DNA of 33,178 nucleotides from the NCBI RefSeq assembly GCF_025384765.1, contig NZ_VHLL01000014.1:1-33178 (forward strand), written 5' to 3'. Positions 15,538-24,497 of this stretch are shown here, piece after piece. Below the pieces are notes generated by a model. The model ran no database searches. It had not been told where the DNA came from and was given only the letters and a program-made list of their open reading frames with translations. How positions within the stretch are numbered: the stretch's first letter is position 1; the number at the start of each line of letters is the position of its first letter. This DNA is from Methanoculleus formosensis (GTDB lineage: Archaea; Halobacteriota; Methanomicrobia; Methanomicrobiales; Methanoculleaceae). A program made the translations under genes and the position numbers.

Positions 15538-17481
15538 TTACATCACCGTTGCCCGGTGGTATCGCCGCCGAACCAGGATCGCGGCGAGATAGATCGTGAG
15601 GACCAGCAGCAGGAGCACGAACGCGGTCCCGTAACTCTGCGTGGCCGCCCCCGGAATGGTTGTGGTGAGGACGAAGAGGTGGTATGGGAGCGCCATCACC
15701 GGTTCCGTGAGCGACGACGGCAGGAATCTGCTGCTGAAGATCGCTGCCGTGAACATGATGGGGGCCGTCTCGCCTGCAGCACGCCCGATGGAGAGGATCG
15801 CTCCGGTGAGGATCCCGGGGAGTGCCGGGGGAAGGACCACCCGCCAGATCGTCTGCCACTTTGTGGCGCCGAGAGCGTAACTTCCCTCCCGGAGGGAGCC
15901 GGGGATCGACCGGAGCGCCTCTTCGGTCGTCCGGATGATCATCGGGAGGATCATCAGGCCGAGGGTGATCTGTCCGGCGATCAGCGAGACCCCGAAGCCC
16001 ATAAAGAGCACCAGGAACGCGAACCCGAAGAGTCCGAAGACGATGGACGGCGTTCCGTTCAGCAGGTCCACCGCGGTCCGGATGGACCGTGTCAGCGCCG
16101 TGTCGGCGGTGTACTCGATCAGGTAGATTGCCGTCGCGATCCCGAGGGGGAGGGCGACGGCGAGGGCTCCTCCCACGAGGTAGAACGTCCCGACGATCGC
16201 GGGGAATATTCCTCCTGCTCTCCCGAGATCTCTCGGCGACCCGGTCAGGAACTCCCAGGAGATCGCTCCGGCTCCGTTGACGACGATCTCGAAGAGGATC
16301 ACCCCGAGAGCCGCGATCACGATCGCGACCGAGAGCGATACCAGGAGGAACGCGCATCGCTGCGAGGCCCTCGGGGGGAGAAGCCTTCCGAACGGCGCCG
16401 ATATGGCGTGGGTTATGCGTGAGGCCGCCCCGGTAATAGCCTGATACGGCGTGGAGTGCAGGATCGCGGCCTTCACCCGCCCGGACGGCGTGGGCCGTGC
16501 CGTACCCTGTGTTCCCTGTATCCGGGTGATGATGACCCGTGCCGCGCTGTTGATCGCGAGCGTGGTGAAGAGCAGGACCACCGCAACACCGAAGAGCGCA
16601 TGGTAATGCGTGCTTCCGAACGCGACCTCGCCCATCTCGATGCCCAGCGTCCCGGTCAGCGTCCGTACGGGGGAGAAGACGTCGTAGATCGGGTCCGGGA
16701 TGACGGCGGCGTTCCCCGTGACCATCAGCACCGCCATCGTCTCGCCGATGGCGCGCCCCATCCCGAGGATGATCGCTGCGCTGATGCCGGAGAGCGCGCC
16801 GGGTACGATGACGCGCCGGATTGTCTGCCAGTGGGTTGCCCCGAGGGCAAGGCTGCCCTCTTTGAACTCTTTCGGGACCGAACTGATGGCGTCCTCGGCG
16901 ACGCTCGTGATCGTCGGTATGGACATGATCGCGAGGAGGATCGAGCCCGCGAGCCAGCTCGACCCCGACGGCTGGTCGAAGGTGACGCGTATCCAGTCGG
17001 TCAGGAGGATCAGGCCGAAGAACCCGTAGACGACGGAGGGGATGCCGGCCAGCAGTTCGATAGCGGGTTTTATGACCGATTTCATCCTCGGGGAGGCGAT
17101 CTCTGCGATGAAGACGGCGCTCCCGATGCTGAGCGGGACGGCGATGACCATCGCGAGCGCCATGACCAGGAGCGTCCCGGTGATGAGCGGGAAGACCCCG
17201 TAGGCCGGGTTCCTGCCGGTCGGATTCCATTCCGCACCGGCGAGGAAGTTCCAGAAGCCCGTCTCGAGAACGATCTGGTAGCCGTCACGGAGCAGGAATA
17301 TGATGATGAAGAAGACTGCGACGATCGCGGCCAGTGCGCCAACAAAGAGCAGTTTGCCGACAGCCCAATCGACGAACTGTCTCTTTGTTCCGGTGGCCGG
17401 CCCGCCGATCTCCGGCGTTCCGCGGTCTCGCGGCCACCCGAAGTTCTGGCATCGAGCCCGTATACTGAAATCTCTTGCCAT
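15538..17481 (-). CDS. pstC-pstA: fused phosphate permease PstC-PstA
   Basis: A single 647-residue frame contains both permease subunits. The N-terminal half (about 25-330) is PstC-like with the EAA loop LALGATHWQTIRRV and GMGRAIGETMAVLMVTGNAA. After a cytoplasmic linker (about 330-380) the C-terminal half is PstA-like, with GSYALGATKWQTIWRVVLPPALPG and SIGRAAGETAPIMFTAAIF. Each half has about six membrane helices. In most organisms these are separate genes. The ATG at 17481 is chosen over a GTG at 17487 because ggcggag is correctly spaced for the ATG and touches the GTG. Stop and pstB start are adjacent. Confidence 0.92.
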   Translation of the reverse strand: MARDFSIRARCQNFGWPRDRGTPEIGGPATGTKRQFVDWAVGKLLFVGALAAIVAVFFIIIFLLRDGYQIVLETGFWNFLAGAEWNPTGRNPAYGVFPLITGTLLVMALAMVIAVPLSIGSAVFIAEIASPRMKSVIKPAIELLAGIPSVVYGFFGLILLTDWIRVTFDQPSGSSWLAGSILLAIMSIPTITSVAEDAISSVPKEFKEGSLALGATHWQTIRRVIVPGALSGISAAIILGMGRAIGETMAVLMVTGNAAVIPDPIYDVFSPVRTLTGTLGIEMGEVAFGSTHYHALFGVAVVLLFTTLAINSAARVIITRIQGTQGTARPTPSGRVKAAILHSTPYQAITGAASRITHAISAPFGRLLPPRASQRCAFLLVSLSVAIVIAALGVILFEIVVNGAGAISWEFLTGSPRDLGRAGGIFPAIVGTFYLVGGALAVALPLGIATAIYLIEYTADTALTRSIRTAVDLLNGTPSIVFGLFGFAFLVLFMGFGVSLIAGQITLGLMILPMIIRTTEEALRSIPGSLREGSYALGATKWQTIWRVVLPPALPGILTGAILSIGRAAGETAPIMFTAAIFSSRFLPSSLTEPVMALPYHLFVLTTTIPGAATQSYGTAFVLLLLVLTIYLAAILVRRRYHRATVM

Positions 17482-17527
17482 CAGCACTCCGCCGCTGTAG
17501 CACTAAAAATTGGGGGTGCTGCCCCGT

Positions 17528-18379
17528 TCATCCCCGTACCGGGATATAATCTTCGCTCGCTACGATCTCCTGTCCTTCGGCGCTCAGGATGAACTCGATG
17601 TACCGCTGCGCAAGCCCCTCGGGCTCCCCGTTCGTCAGCATGTAGAGCGGCCGGCTGATGGGATACGTTCCGGCGGTGATGTTCTGGAGCGTGGGCTCAA
17701 TGTCGGTCCCGTCGACGTCCAGCGCGAGCGGCTTCACGCCTTCGGTGTAGCCGAGGCCGACGTAACCGATCGCGCCCGGTGTCTGCGATACCTTCTGCTG
17801 GATGCCGCCGTTCGAGTTAAACTCCTCCTGAGTCCTGACGAAGTCCTCCTCGTCCATGACAAACTCGGAGAAGAACTCCCGCGTCCCCGAAGCACTGTCT
17901 CTCCCTACAACGACGATCTGCGCCTCAGACCCGCCAACCTGGTTCCAGTTCGTGTAGGTACCGTTGTAGATGCCCCGTATCTCACCAGGTGTGAGGCTCT
18001 CGACGCTGTTTGCCGGGTTGACGACGAGGAGGATCGCGTCATCGGCGATGTGGTGCTTGACGAGACCCGGGTAACCTGCGGTCTCTGCGGGTTTGAGGTC
18101 CCGTGAGGAGATGCCGATGTCTGCGGTGCCCTCGCCGGCGGCCTTGACCCCGACGCTCGAGCCCCCTCCGCTCACCATGATCTCCGCGGAGGCGTCCTGT
18201 GCCTCGAACGCTTCTCTCGCCTGCTCGGCGATGGGGAGCACCGTGGTCGACCCTGTTACCGTGATCCGCTCCGGCGTGGTTGTCTGATCGTTACCAAGAC
18301 ATCCTGCCACCATCAGAAGAACCACGAGAGTGCCGACGACGGCAACCGTGGACATCCTTGACAGACTCATTCCTGTCAT
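17528..18379 (-). CDS. pstS: phosphate-binding lipoprotein
   Basis: The 283-residue protein begins with a hydrophobic segment ending in a lipobox (VAGC, C27), so it should be anchored to the outside of the membrane. Phosphate-binding signatures are VTGSTTVLPIAEQ, VSGGGSSVGVKAAGEGTADIGISSR and VVVGRDSASGTREFF. It delivers phosphate to PstCA. It is the first gene of the pst operon and 46 bases upstream of the permease start. A TATA box at 18403-18410 lies 28 bases before the ATG, so the mRNA is probably leaderless. Confidence 0.95.
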   Translation of the reverse strand: MTGMSLSRMSTVAVVGTLVVLLMVAGCLGNDQTTTPERITVTGSTTVLPIAEQAREAFEAQDASAEIMVSGGGSSVGVKAAGEGTADIGISSRDLKPAETAGYPGLVKHHIADDAILLVVNPANSVESLTPGEIRGIYNGTYTNWNQVGGSEAQIVVVGRDSASGTREFFSEFVMDEEDFVRTQEEFNSNGGIQQKVSQTPGAIGYVGLGYTEGVKPLALDVDGTDIEPTLQNITAGTYPISRPLYMLTNGEPEGLAQRYIEFILSAEGQEIVASEDYIPVRG

Positions 18380-18402
18380 GGCAAAATTGAAGGAGATGAG
18401 TT

Positions 18403-18410
18403 GATATATG
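18403..18410 (-). promoter_or_regulatory. TATA box for the pst operon
   Basis: Minus-strand core catatatc, 28 bases before the pstS ATG. A second TATA-like tatatac at about 18452-18459 may add another start or serve the opposite strand. No known Pho-box consensus could be identified. Confidence 0.55.
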
Positions 18411-18598
18411 GATTCTCGACATTGAATACGTCCGTGAATGGTGAGACAATAGCGGTATATACTCTATTGGAGGGCCAACGTTTTTGTCCAGAATCTCAGT
18501 CCGCCATCTCTCTTTCCCGGGAATGGGTTCACGGATGCGGGCTCCCGCTTTGCCGGATAGTGCCGATGCCGATCGCACCGCTGATGTGGTTGCCTGCC

Positions 18599-19438
18599 TC
18601 ACTTCCCTTCTTTCTCCCACCAGACCGCCGCGGTCGGCCGCACCGTCGTCTCGACATACTTCCCGGACCCGTCTTCGCGGAGCGTCCGCGAAAAGTAGTC
18701 CCTGACCGGCGAGAGATCCTCCATCCCGGGGTTGTGCATCGCTGCCCAGGCCCGGGCGGCATCTTCGACCGAGTCGTAGATCGCGTCCCAGAAAGCGTGG
18801 TAGATCCGGACGTTCGGGTAGACCCCGGCGTCGTGGAGGATGTTGACCGGGTAGATGTAGTCAGGGTAGCCCTTGCGCATGGTCGCTTCTTCCCCGAAGA
18901 CCGCCCGGTAGAGCGCCATCTCGTCGGGGTCCCGCCACTCGCCCGCGTGCCAGAAGAGGTAGACCGCCCGGCGAGCCGCGGCGTCGAGTTTCTCGAGTGC
19001 GGCGGCGAGGTCGTAGAACCCGAGCGAGAACGCCGCGATGACGACGTCGTGCGGCTCGATGTCCCTGCCGATGACGGTATCCTCCCAGCGTTTCCGGAGA
19101 CAGGAGTAGTTCGTGAGCCCCTCCGCCGCCATCCGCTCCCGGAGGGCGGCGAGCATCCCTTCCGAGGGGTCGAGGGCGGTGACGTGGGCGGCGGTCCGGG
19201 CGACCGGCACGGCCAGCCTCCCTGTTCCGGCACCCACATCGAGTACGGTCTCGCCCTGCCGTGCATCCAGGATCGCGAGTTCCTGCTCGGTCGCCCGTCT
19301 CTCGTCACGGGTGGCCCGGCGGTAGGCGGCGGCGCGTTTGTTCCAGTGAGCGGCCGGATCGCGGCCTTTCTCGACGCGGTCGGGAGAACTTGCGTATACC
19401 GCCTTCCAGAGCTCGTTCCAGTCGATGATCCGCTGCAT
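18599..19438 (-). CDS. class I SAM-dependent methyltransferase
   Basis: The 279-residue protein shows motif I VLDVGAGTGRLAVP (about 65-78) for SAM binding and an acidic ALDPSEGML motif II, followed by a substrate domain ending with WWEKEGK. The region after motif II (FWHAGEWRDPDEMALY and YPVNILHDAGVYPNV) is typical of a methanogen-specific group near the type-11 methyltransferases; the substrate is unknown. The start at 19438 is chosen because of its ribosome binding site (ggagaggg) and TATA-like gtatatac near 19461, rather than the open ATG at 19543. A fragment of a second copy lies beyond the pit gene. Confidence 0.85.
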   Translation of the reverse strand: MQRIIDWNELWKAVYASSPDRVEKGRDPAAHWNKRAAAYRRATRDERRATEQELAILDARQGETVLDVGAGTGRLAVPVARTAAHVTALDPSEGMLAALRERMAAEGLTNYSCLRKRWEDTVIGRDIEPHDVVIAAFSLGFYDLAAALEKLDAAARRAVYLFWHAGEWRDPDEMALYRAVFGEEATMRKGYPDYIYPVNILHDAGVYPNVRIYHAFWDAIYDSVEDAARAWAAMHNPGMEDLSPVRDYFSRTLREDGSGKYVETTVRPTAAVWWEKEGK

Positions 19439-19641
19439 GGAAGTTCCCTCTCCCCGGTGCGGTATATACTGTTCTGTTTCCGGCCGACCGGTCTGGATGA
19501 ACTCCCGTATCCGAACGAATGAAAACTCTATTGAAGATCTCATATTTCTGTATTTTTGCGGCTAACTCTATGGTGATCCATATTCTCTATCGAAAACGGC
19601 TATGCCTGCTGCGCCTCTATTATTACCTACCTGATACTCCC

Positions 19642-20673
19642 ATGCTCGACGTTACCATGCTCTTCATCGTGGGCATCATCATCATCGCGCTCATCTTTGA
19701 TTTCACCAATGGTTTCCACGACTCAGCAAACGCTATATCGACCGTTGTCTCGACGAAGGTCCTTTCCCCGAAGAACGCCGTGATATTTGCCGCGTTCTTC
19801 AACTTCATCGCGGCCTTCGGGTTCGGTGTCGCAGTCGCAAGCACCATCAGCAAGATCATCAAACTCGATCACGTCGAGACCTCGATCATCCCTTTTATTG
19901 TGCTCTGCGGTCTCATTGGAGCGATATCCTGGAACATCATAACCTGGTACTTCGGTCTGCCGACATCGTCGTCGCATGCGCTCATCGGGGGATTGATGGG
20001 CGGGGGCCTGGCCGCAGCCGGTGTTGCGGCGATTGAGTTCTCGACCATACAGACCATCGTCGTCTTTATGGTCGTATCGCCTATCATCGGGTTCCTCATG
20101 GGCCTGCTCTTCATGAGCGTCTCGATCCGGGTCTCCGGGGACACCCCGCGAACCGCGGCCGATCGGCGCTTCAGGCGTCTCCAGCTCATATCGGCGGCGG
20201 CGTACAGTTTCAGCCACGGGACCAACGATGCGCAGAAGACCATGGGGATCATCACGCCGCTCCTCTTCTCCATCGGCTACTTTGGAGCTGGCGTCGATCC
20301 GAATCATCTGCCAGTCCCGATCTGGGTGATCCTCGCCGCCCACGCGGCCATCGCCCTCGGCACCCTCTTCGGGGGATGGCGGATCGTGAAGACGATGGGT
20401 TATGGGATCACGAGGCTCCGGCCGGTGCATGGGTTTTCGGCGGAGACGGCGGGTGCCGCGACGATCATCGGGGCATCGATTGCAGGAATCCCCGTGAGCA
20501 CGACGCATATCATCTCCTCCTCGATCATGGGCGTCGGCGCCACCAAAGGGGCGAGAGCCGTGAAGTGGGGGGTTGCGCGCCGGATCGTCACGGCGTGGGT
20601 CCTCACGATACCCCTCAGCGCGCTGATCGGGTTTCTGGCGTTCACGCTGCTTCACCTGATGCTGGGGGTATAA
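19642..20673 (+). CDS. pit: PiT-family inorganic phosphate transporter
   Basis: The 343-residue membrane protein has about ten helices and both PiT signatures: DFTNGFHDSANAISTVVSTK near the N-terminus and SFSHGTNDAQKTMGIITPLL in the second half. It is a low-affinity, ion-coupled phosphate permease, so this locus combines high-affinity Pst and low-affinity Pit uptake. The usual DUF47/PhoU-like accessory gene is not adjacent. The start at 19642 is chosen over 19519 because the extra 41 residues are not conserved-looking and lie upstream of an AT-rich promoter region. It is divergent from the methyltransferase. Confidence 0.93.
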   Translation: MLDVTMLFIVGIIIIALIFDFTNGFHDSANAISTVVSTKVLSPKNAVIFAAFFNFIAAFGFGVAVASTISKIIKLDHVETSIIPFIVLCGLIGAISWNIITWYFGLPTSSSHALIGGLMGGGLAAAGVAAIEFSTIQTIVVFMVVSPIIGFLMGLLFMSVSIRVSGDTPRTAADRRFRRLQLISAAAYSFSHGTNDAQKTMGIITPLLFSIGYFGAGVDPNHLPVPIWVILAAHAAIALGTLFGGWRIVKTMGYGITRLRPVHGFSAETAGAATIIGASIAGIPVSTTHIISSSIMGVGATKGARAVKWGVARRIVTAWVLTIPLSALIGFLAFTLLHLMLGV

Positions 20674-20691
20674 CTCCCCCACAGCAGGACG

Positions 20692-20877
20692 GCTAGCATG
20701 CCCTCCGAGGAGTCGAGGGCGGTGACGTGGGCGGCGGTCCGGGCAATCGGCACGGCCAGTCTCCCCATTCCGGCACCCAGATCGAGCACGGTCTCGCCGG
20801 CCGAGGGATCCAGGATCGCGAGTTCCTGCTCGGTCGCCCGTTTCTCGTCACGGGCGGTCCGGCGGCAGGCAGCGGGG
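20692..20877 (-). pseudogene. fragment of a duplicated methyltransferase gene
   Basis: This 186-bp stretch is colinear with 19149-19334 inside the methyltransferase gene, roughly 85 percent alike by eye and in the same orientation. On the minus strand it still encodes the SAM-binding part (ILDPSAGETVLDLGAGMGRL and a TALDSSEGML motif), but there is no start, no stop in the right place, and neither flank is homologous. It lies between the pit gene stop and the DUF1722 gene stop. It is the leftover of a tandem or dispersed duplication with the pit gene now between the two copies. Confidence 0.8.
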
Positions 20878-20883
20878 ATGCAG

Positions 20884-21888
20884 TTACGGTGGCGGGTCTT
20901 CTCCGGCGTCCCAGAGATCCCGTCCGCGATCGGTGGCGTCTCCCGGCAGATCTACGAGTTCGATGGGGTACGGGGCGAAGAACGACTGATTCATCAGGTA
21001 CGGCTCCCGGAACCGGATAGCCCACGACCGGAGCAGGCTGCGGGGTTCGGCCAGCGTGGCGCGGCCGTGCCTGTAGCGCTCGATCATTTCGATGCCGTAT
21101 GCCTTCTCCTCGTCTGAGATACGGTCGCTGAAGTACCCCAGGGCGTGCTGGAGGACGTTGACGTTGCCGGTATGCCGGGGAGCCCGTACGAGCGCGATAG
21201 AGAGCATCCGGCGGTATTGTTCATACAGCGCTTCCGGCTCAACCGCTGCCCGGGATGCGACAAGCTGTCCCATCTCGCGTAGCATCTTCTGGCTGCAGGC
21301 AAGCAGGAGGAGTTTGTTTTCCGCGTGGAACTGCACGAGGGCTTCCCGGTCCAGGGTTCCCTCGACGCCCCGGAACGCCGTCAGGGTAAAGACCGCGGAG
21401 AGGAAGTGATCGCGGATCCGTTGATTGTTCAGGCGCAGTTCGTCTTCTACGGGGAGTTCCGGGTACCGCTTCAGCACCTCGCGGGCGAAGAAGCCCGCAG
21501 ACTTCGCTATCGCCGCGGACTTCTCCACCGACGGGTAAACCCGCACGTTCCGGGTTCCGGAGGTGGGCGAGCCCCCTTTGAGGATAAAACCGTCGACAGC
21601 GTGGAGTGCGTCGAGAAACCTGGCTGCAAAGGCGGACATCTCGGCGGTAACGTCCCGCCCGGTGGCCGGCTGCATGAGGCGATCGGAACCGCCTGTCCGG
21701 ACGATCCTGACGGTTGAGCGAGGGATCCCGAGTCCGATCTCGACCTCCGGGCAGACCGGGATGCAGTCAGCATACTCCCGCAGGCGTGCCACCGTGGGGG
21801 AAGGTATCTTCGAGCCGTCGTAGCGGCACGGGTCGAACTCGATGCAACGGCTGACGACGAGGCGGGGGCGCGGGTACTCCCGGGTCAT
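20884..21888 (-). CDS. DUF523-DUF1722 fusion protein (YbgA-like)
   Basis: The 334-residue protein joins two domains. The DUF523 part (about 10-150) has VVSRCIEFDPCRYDGSK and CPEVEIGLGIPR, with paired cysteines that could bind metal, and ends with FILKGGSPTSG. The DUF1722/YbgA part (about 180-300) is helical, with HAENKLLLLACS and GNVNVLQHALGYF. Function is unproven, and some members sit near photolyases or thiol-related genes. The start at 21888 is supported by a TATA-like gatatgcatcc around 21905-21917, which predicts transcription at that ATG; the ATG at 21918 is inside the TATA. Confidence 0.87.
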   Translation of the reverse strand: MTREYPRPRLVVSRCIEFDPCRYDGSKIPSPTVARLREYADCIPVCPEVEIGLGIPRSTVRIVRTGGSDRLMQPATGRDVTAEMSAFAARFLDALHAVDGFILKGGSPTSGTRNVRVYPSVEKSAAIAKSAGFFAREVLKRYPELPVEDELRLNNQRIRDHFLSAVFTLTAFRGVEGTLDREALVQFHAENKLLLLACSQKMLREMGQLVASRAAVEPEALYEQYRRMLSIALVRAPRHTGNVNVLQHALGYFSDRISDEEKAYGIEMIERYRHGRATLAEPRSLLRSWAIRFREPYLMNQSFFAPYPIELVDLPGDATDRGRDLWDAGEDPPP

Positions 21889-21950
21889 GGGGCCATGGTA
21901 CGGCGGGATGCATATCAACCTTCGGATCGCGGTGGGGGAGAGGCGTATGC

Positions 21951-22040
21951 CACCTCCATGACCCCGCAGCGCGAGGGGAACACTGCCCGCCTCCTCGCGG
22001 AGGTTCTCCGCGGAGTCTCCGGTGCGGCCGGGACCTTGCG
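21951..22040 (+). pseudogene. N-terminal fragment resembling an NADPH-dependent FMN reductase
   Basis: Forward frame MTPQREGNTARLLAEVLRGV at 21958-22017 resembles the flavin-phosphate loop of NADPH-dependent FMN reductases (GSPRREGNTARLL style) followed by its first helix. The homology stops after about 28 residues and the rest is GC-rich noise. No functional gene remains. It could also be a chance match; the GNTARLLAEVL run is the main support. Confidence 0.35.
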
Positions 22041-22085
22041 GCGGCGCTCTCCGGGGCCTGAGGGGGACGCCGGACCGCCGGGATC

Positions 22086-22092
22086 AAAAAAA
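22086..22092 (-). terminator. T-tract terminator after the UPF0210 gene
   Basis: Seven T on the minus strand begin 20 bases after the stop codon of the ACT-UPF0210 pair. Confidence 0.5.
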
Positions 22093-22111
22093 GGACGAAC
22101 TCCCCGCCGGC

Positions 22112-23476
22112 TCAGTTCTTGAAACTGTGAATCGGTGCGGGGATCCGTCCGCCGCGGTTGATGAAGTCGGCGCAGCAAAATCCGTTCACCCTCTGCACCG
22201 GCGCATGCCCGAGGAGGCCGCCGAACTCGACGGTATCGCCGACGTCCTTTCCGATCACCGGGATCAGCCGGACGGCGGTCGTCTTATTGTTGATCATCCC
22301 GATAGCGGCCTCGTCCGCGATGATGCCCGCTATCGTCGAAGCGGGCGTGTCACCCGGGATCGCGATCATATCGAGCCCGACCGAGCATACGCAGGTCATC
22401 GCTTCGAGCTTCTCGATGGTGAGGGCACCGCGGTTCACCGCATCGATCATCCCCTGGTCCTCGCTGACCGGGATGAACGCGCCCGAGAGTCCGCCGACAA
22501 ACGAACTCGCCATGATCCCGCCCTTCTTCACCTGGTCGTTCAAGAGCGCAAGAGCGGCCGTCGTCCCCGGGGCGCCGACCGACTCGAGCCCCATCTCCTC
22601 GAGGATCCCGGCGACGCTGTCCCCGACGGAGGGGGTGGGGGCGAGAGAGAGATCAACGATCCCGAAGGGGATCCCGAGCCGCTCCGAGGCCTCCTGGGCG
22701 ACGAGCTGCCCGGCGCGGGTGACCTTGAAGGCCGTCCGCTTGACCGTCTCACAGAGTACCTCGAAGTTTTCTCCCCGGACGCCCTCGAGCGCGTGCTTGA
22801 TGACGCCCGGGCCGCTTACGCCGACGTTGACGACCGCATCGGCCTCGGAGACGCCGTGGAACGCCCCGGCCATGAACGGGTTGTCGTCGGGGGCGTTGCA
22901 GAAGACGACCAGTTTCGCGCAGCCGATGGAGTTCCTCTCCTTCGTCGCCTCGGCTGTCTCCCGCACGATCTCCCCCATCAGTTTGACGGCGTCCATGTTG
23001 ATCCCGGTCTTTGTAGAACCGACGTTCACCGAGCTGCAGACCCGGTCGGTCGCGGCGAGGGCCGCGGGGATCGAGCGGATGAGCGCCTCCTCGTTCGGGG
23101 TCATCCCCTTCGAGACGATCGCCGAGTACCCGCCGAGGAAGTTGACCCCGGTATCCCGTGCCGCCCGGTCAAGCGTCTCTGCGATCGTTACGAAATCCGC
23201 CGGCGACCTGCAGGCCCGCCCGCCGACGAGCGCGATGGGGGTTACCGCGATTCTCTTGTTCACGATGGGGATCCCGTAATCGAGCTCGATCTCCCTCCCG
23301 GTCGAGACGAGGTCTCTTGCGAGCCCCGTGATCTTCTCGTATATGTTCCGGTTCAGAGCATCGAGATCGGCGTCGCAGCAGTCGAGGAGGCTGATGCCGA
23401 GCGTGATCGTCCGGACGTCGAGCTTCTCCTGCTCGATCATCTTGTTGGTCTCGTTCACCTCGAGGATGTTGATCAT
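22112..23476 (-). CDS. UPF0210 (DUF711, PFL-like) protein
   Basis: The 454-residue protein matches the UPF0210 family: an N-terminal [13 protein letters not shown], a repeated glycyl-rich core with [16 protein letters not shown] and [15 protein letters not shown], and a C-terminal [21 protein letters not shown]. The fold resembles glycyl-radical PFL enzymes, but no glycyl-radical loop is obvious, and the biochemical role is unknown. It is the second gene of a two-gene unit, 9 bases after the ACT protein gene, with gaggtgg in the gap as ribosome binding site. The pairing is conserved in many prokaryotes. Confidence 0.92.
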   Translation of the reverse strand: MINILEVNETNKMIEQEKLDVRTITLGISLLDCCDADLDALNRNIYEKITGLARDLVSTGREIELDYGIPIVNKRIAVTPIALVGGRACRSPADFVTIAETLDRAARDTGVNFLGGYSAIVSKGMTPNEEALIRSIPAALAATDRVCSSVNVGSTKTGINMDAVKLMGEIVRETAEATKERNSIGCAKLVVFCNAPDDNPFMAGAFHGVSEADAVVNVGVSGPGVIKHALEGVRGENFEVLCETVKRTAFKVTRAGQLVAQEASERLGIPFGIVDLSLAPTPSVGDSVAGILEEMGLESVGAPGTTAALALLNDQVKKGGIMASSFVGGLSGAFIPVSEDQGMIDAVNRGALTIEKLEAMTCVCSVGLDMIAIPGDTPASTIAGIIADEAAIGMINNKTTAVRLIPVIGKDVGDTVEFGGLLGHAPVQRVNGFCCADFINRGGRIPAPIHSFKN

Positions 23477-23485
23477 GACGCCACC

Positions 23486-23758
23486 TCAGATGCGGTGCAT
23501 CTTCGTGAAGATGTCCTCGCGCTGGCACCGGATCCTGACGCCGATCGCACCGCCGAGTTCGTCGAGTTCGGCCGCCATCTCTGCATACGGTTTTGTCGAT
23601 CCGCTGGTGTCGACGATCATCATCATGTTGAAGTAGTCCTGCACGATCGTCTGCGAGATGTCCTCGACGTTGACCTCGTTCCCGGCAAGGTAGGTGCAGA
23701 CCCTCGCGATGATCCCCACGGTATCCTTCCCGACAACGGTAATGATAGTCTTGCTCAT
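23486..23758 (-). CDS. ACT-domain protein (UPF0237)
   Basis: The 90-residue single ACT domain has the expected beta-alpha-beta-beta-alpha-beta rhythm: KTIITVVGKDTVGIIARVCTYL, then VNVEDISQTIVQDYFNMMMIVD. ACT domains bind small ligands, usually amino acids, and here probably modulate the UPF0210 partner. The ATG at 23758 follows ggagaaggg and is preferred over the open ATG at 23848. Confidence 0.92.
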   Translation of the reverse strand: MSKTIITVVGKDTVGIIARVCTYLAGNEVNVEDISQTIVQDYFNMMMIVDTSGSTKPYAEMAAELDELGGAIGVRIRCQREDIFTKMHRI

Positions 23759-23933
23759 GCCCTTCTCCCGTCCTTGTGTAGGTAAGGATTGGATGTGCCG
23801 GTGATTCAAGGTTTGCCGGGGAGCGTCGTCGCAAGATCGTTCACCCACGATCCCCGGTCGCGGACGGTGTTACCCGGTCTCTTCCGGAGCCTCTTGAGTA
23901 CGCCCGAAGACGACCATGAGCGGGAGAATACCG

Positions 23934-24497
23934 CTACCCATATGCAATTTCCAGCGACCGGATCCATTCTGCGGTCGTCATCACCCGCGAGAATCGCATC
24001 TGCTGGGTCACGAGCACCGCCCGGTGAAGGTCGGCATCGGAGATCGTCCCGGCCCTGTTGGTGACGGAGATCGTCCCGGTGGCATCCGAGAGGAACTTCA
24101 CGCCGTACCCGTTATGGAACGCCTCCCGGGCGGTCGAATCACAGCACATCTGGCTCATGTAGCCGGAAATGGTCACTGAATTGACGGAACGATCTCTAAG
24201 CCAGGCATCAAGGCCGGTATCGGTGAAGCTCCCGGGCAGGGCCTTCTCGACGAGCAGATCATACGGCCGCTTCTTCACCTCGGGATGGAGCTCCCATGCC
24301 GGGGTTCCAAACCGGAACGACAGGGCATCCGGAACAGTGCTGGTGTGCCGGATCACCACGACCGGGATCTCTGCAGCACATGCGGCATCCATTGCCTGAA
24401 GGATGCTGATTAAGCTCGTCTTCGGGTATGTTATCGGCAGATTGCCGGAGAAATATTCGTTCTGGACATCGATGACCAGTAATGCTTCCTTCATCAT
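23934..24497 (-). CDS. isochorismatase-family cysteine hydrolase
   Basis: The 187-residue protein carries the family triad: D10 ([10 protein letters not shown]), K85 (VEKALPGSF) and C118 ([15 protein letters not shown]). Members hydrolyse isochorismate, nicotinamide or carbamoyl-type amides; the substrate here is unknown. Its ATG overlaps the stop of the preceding acetyltransferase gene in an ATGA tetranucleotide, so the two are translationally coupled and likely act in one process. Confidence 0.9.
   Translation of the reverse strand: MMKEALLVIDVQNEYFSGNLPITYPKTSLISILQAMDAACAAEIPVVVIRHTSTVPDALSFRFGTPAWELHPEVKKRPYDLLVEKALPGSFTDTGLDAWLRDRSVNSVTISGYMSQMCCDSTAREAFHNGYGVKFLSDATGTISVTNRAGTISDADLHRAVLVTQQMRFSRVMTTAEWIRSLEIAYG

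Noticed and set aside
15440-17230. Long minus-strand frame of 596 residues overlapping pstC-pstA
   Set aside because: Offset frame of the same strand, rich in Arg, Pro and His, without membrane helices; the permease frame has clear motifs.
22022-23785. Long plus-strand frame of 587 residues opposite UPF0210
   Set aside because: Antisense to a well-recognised gene and composed of Asp, Arg and Val-rich repeats typical of codon-position shadows.
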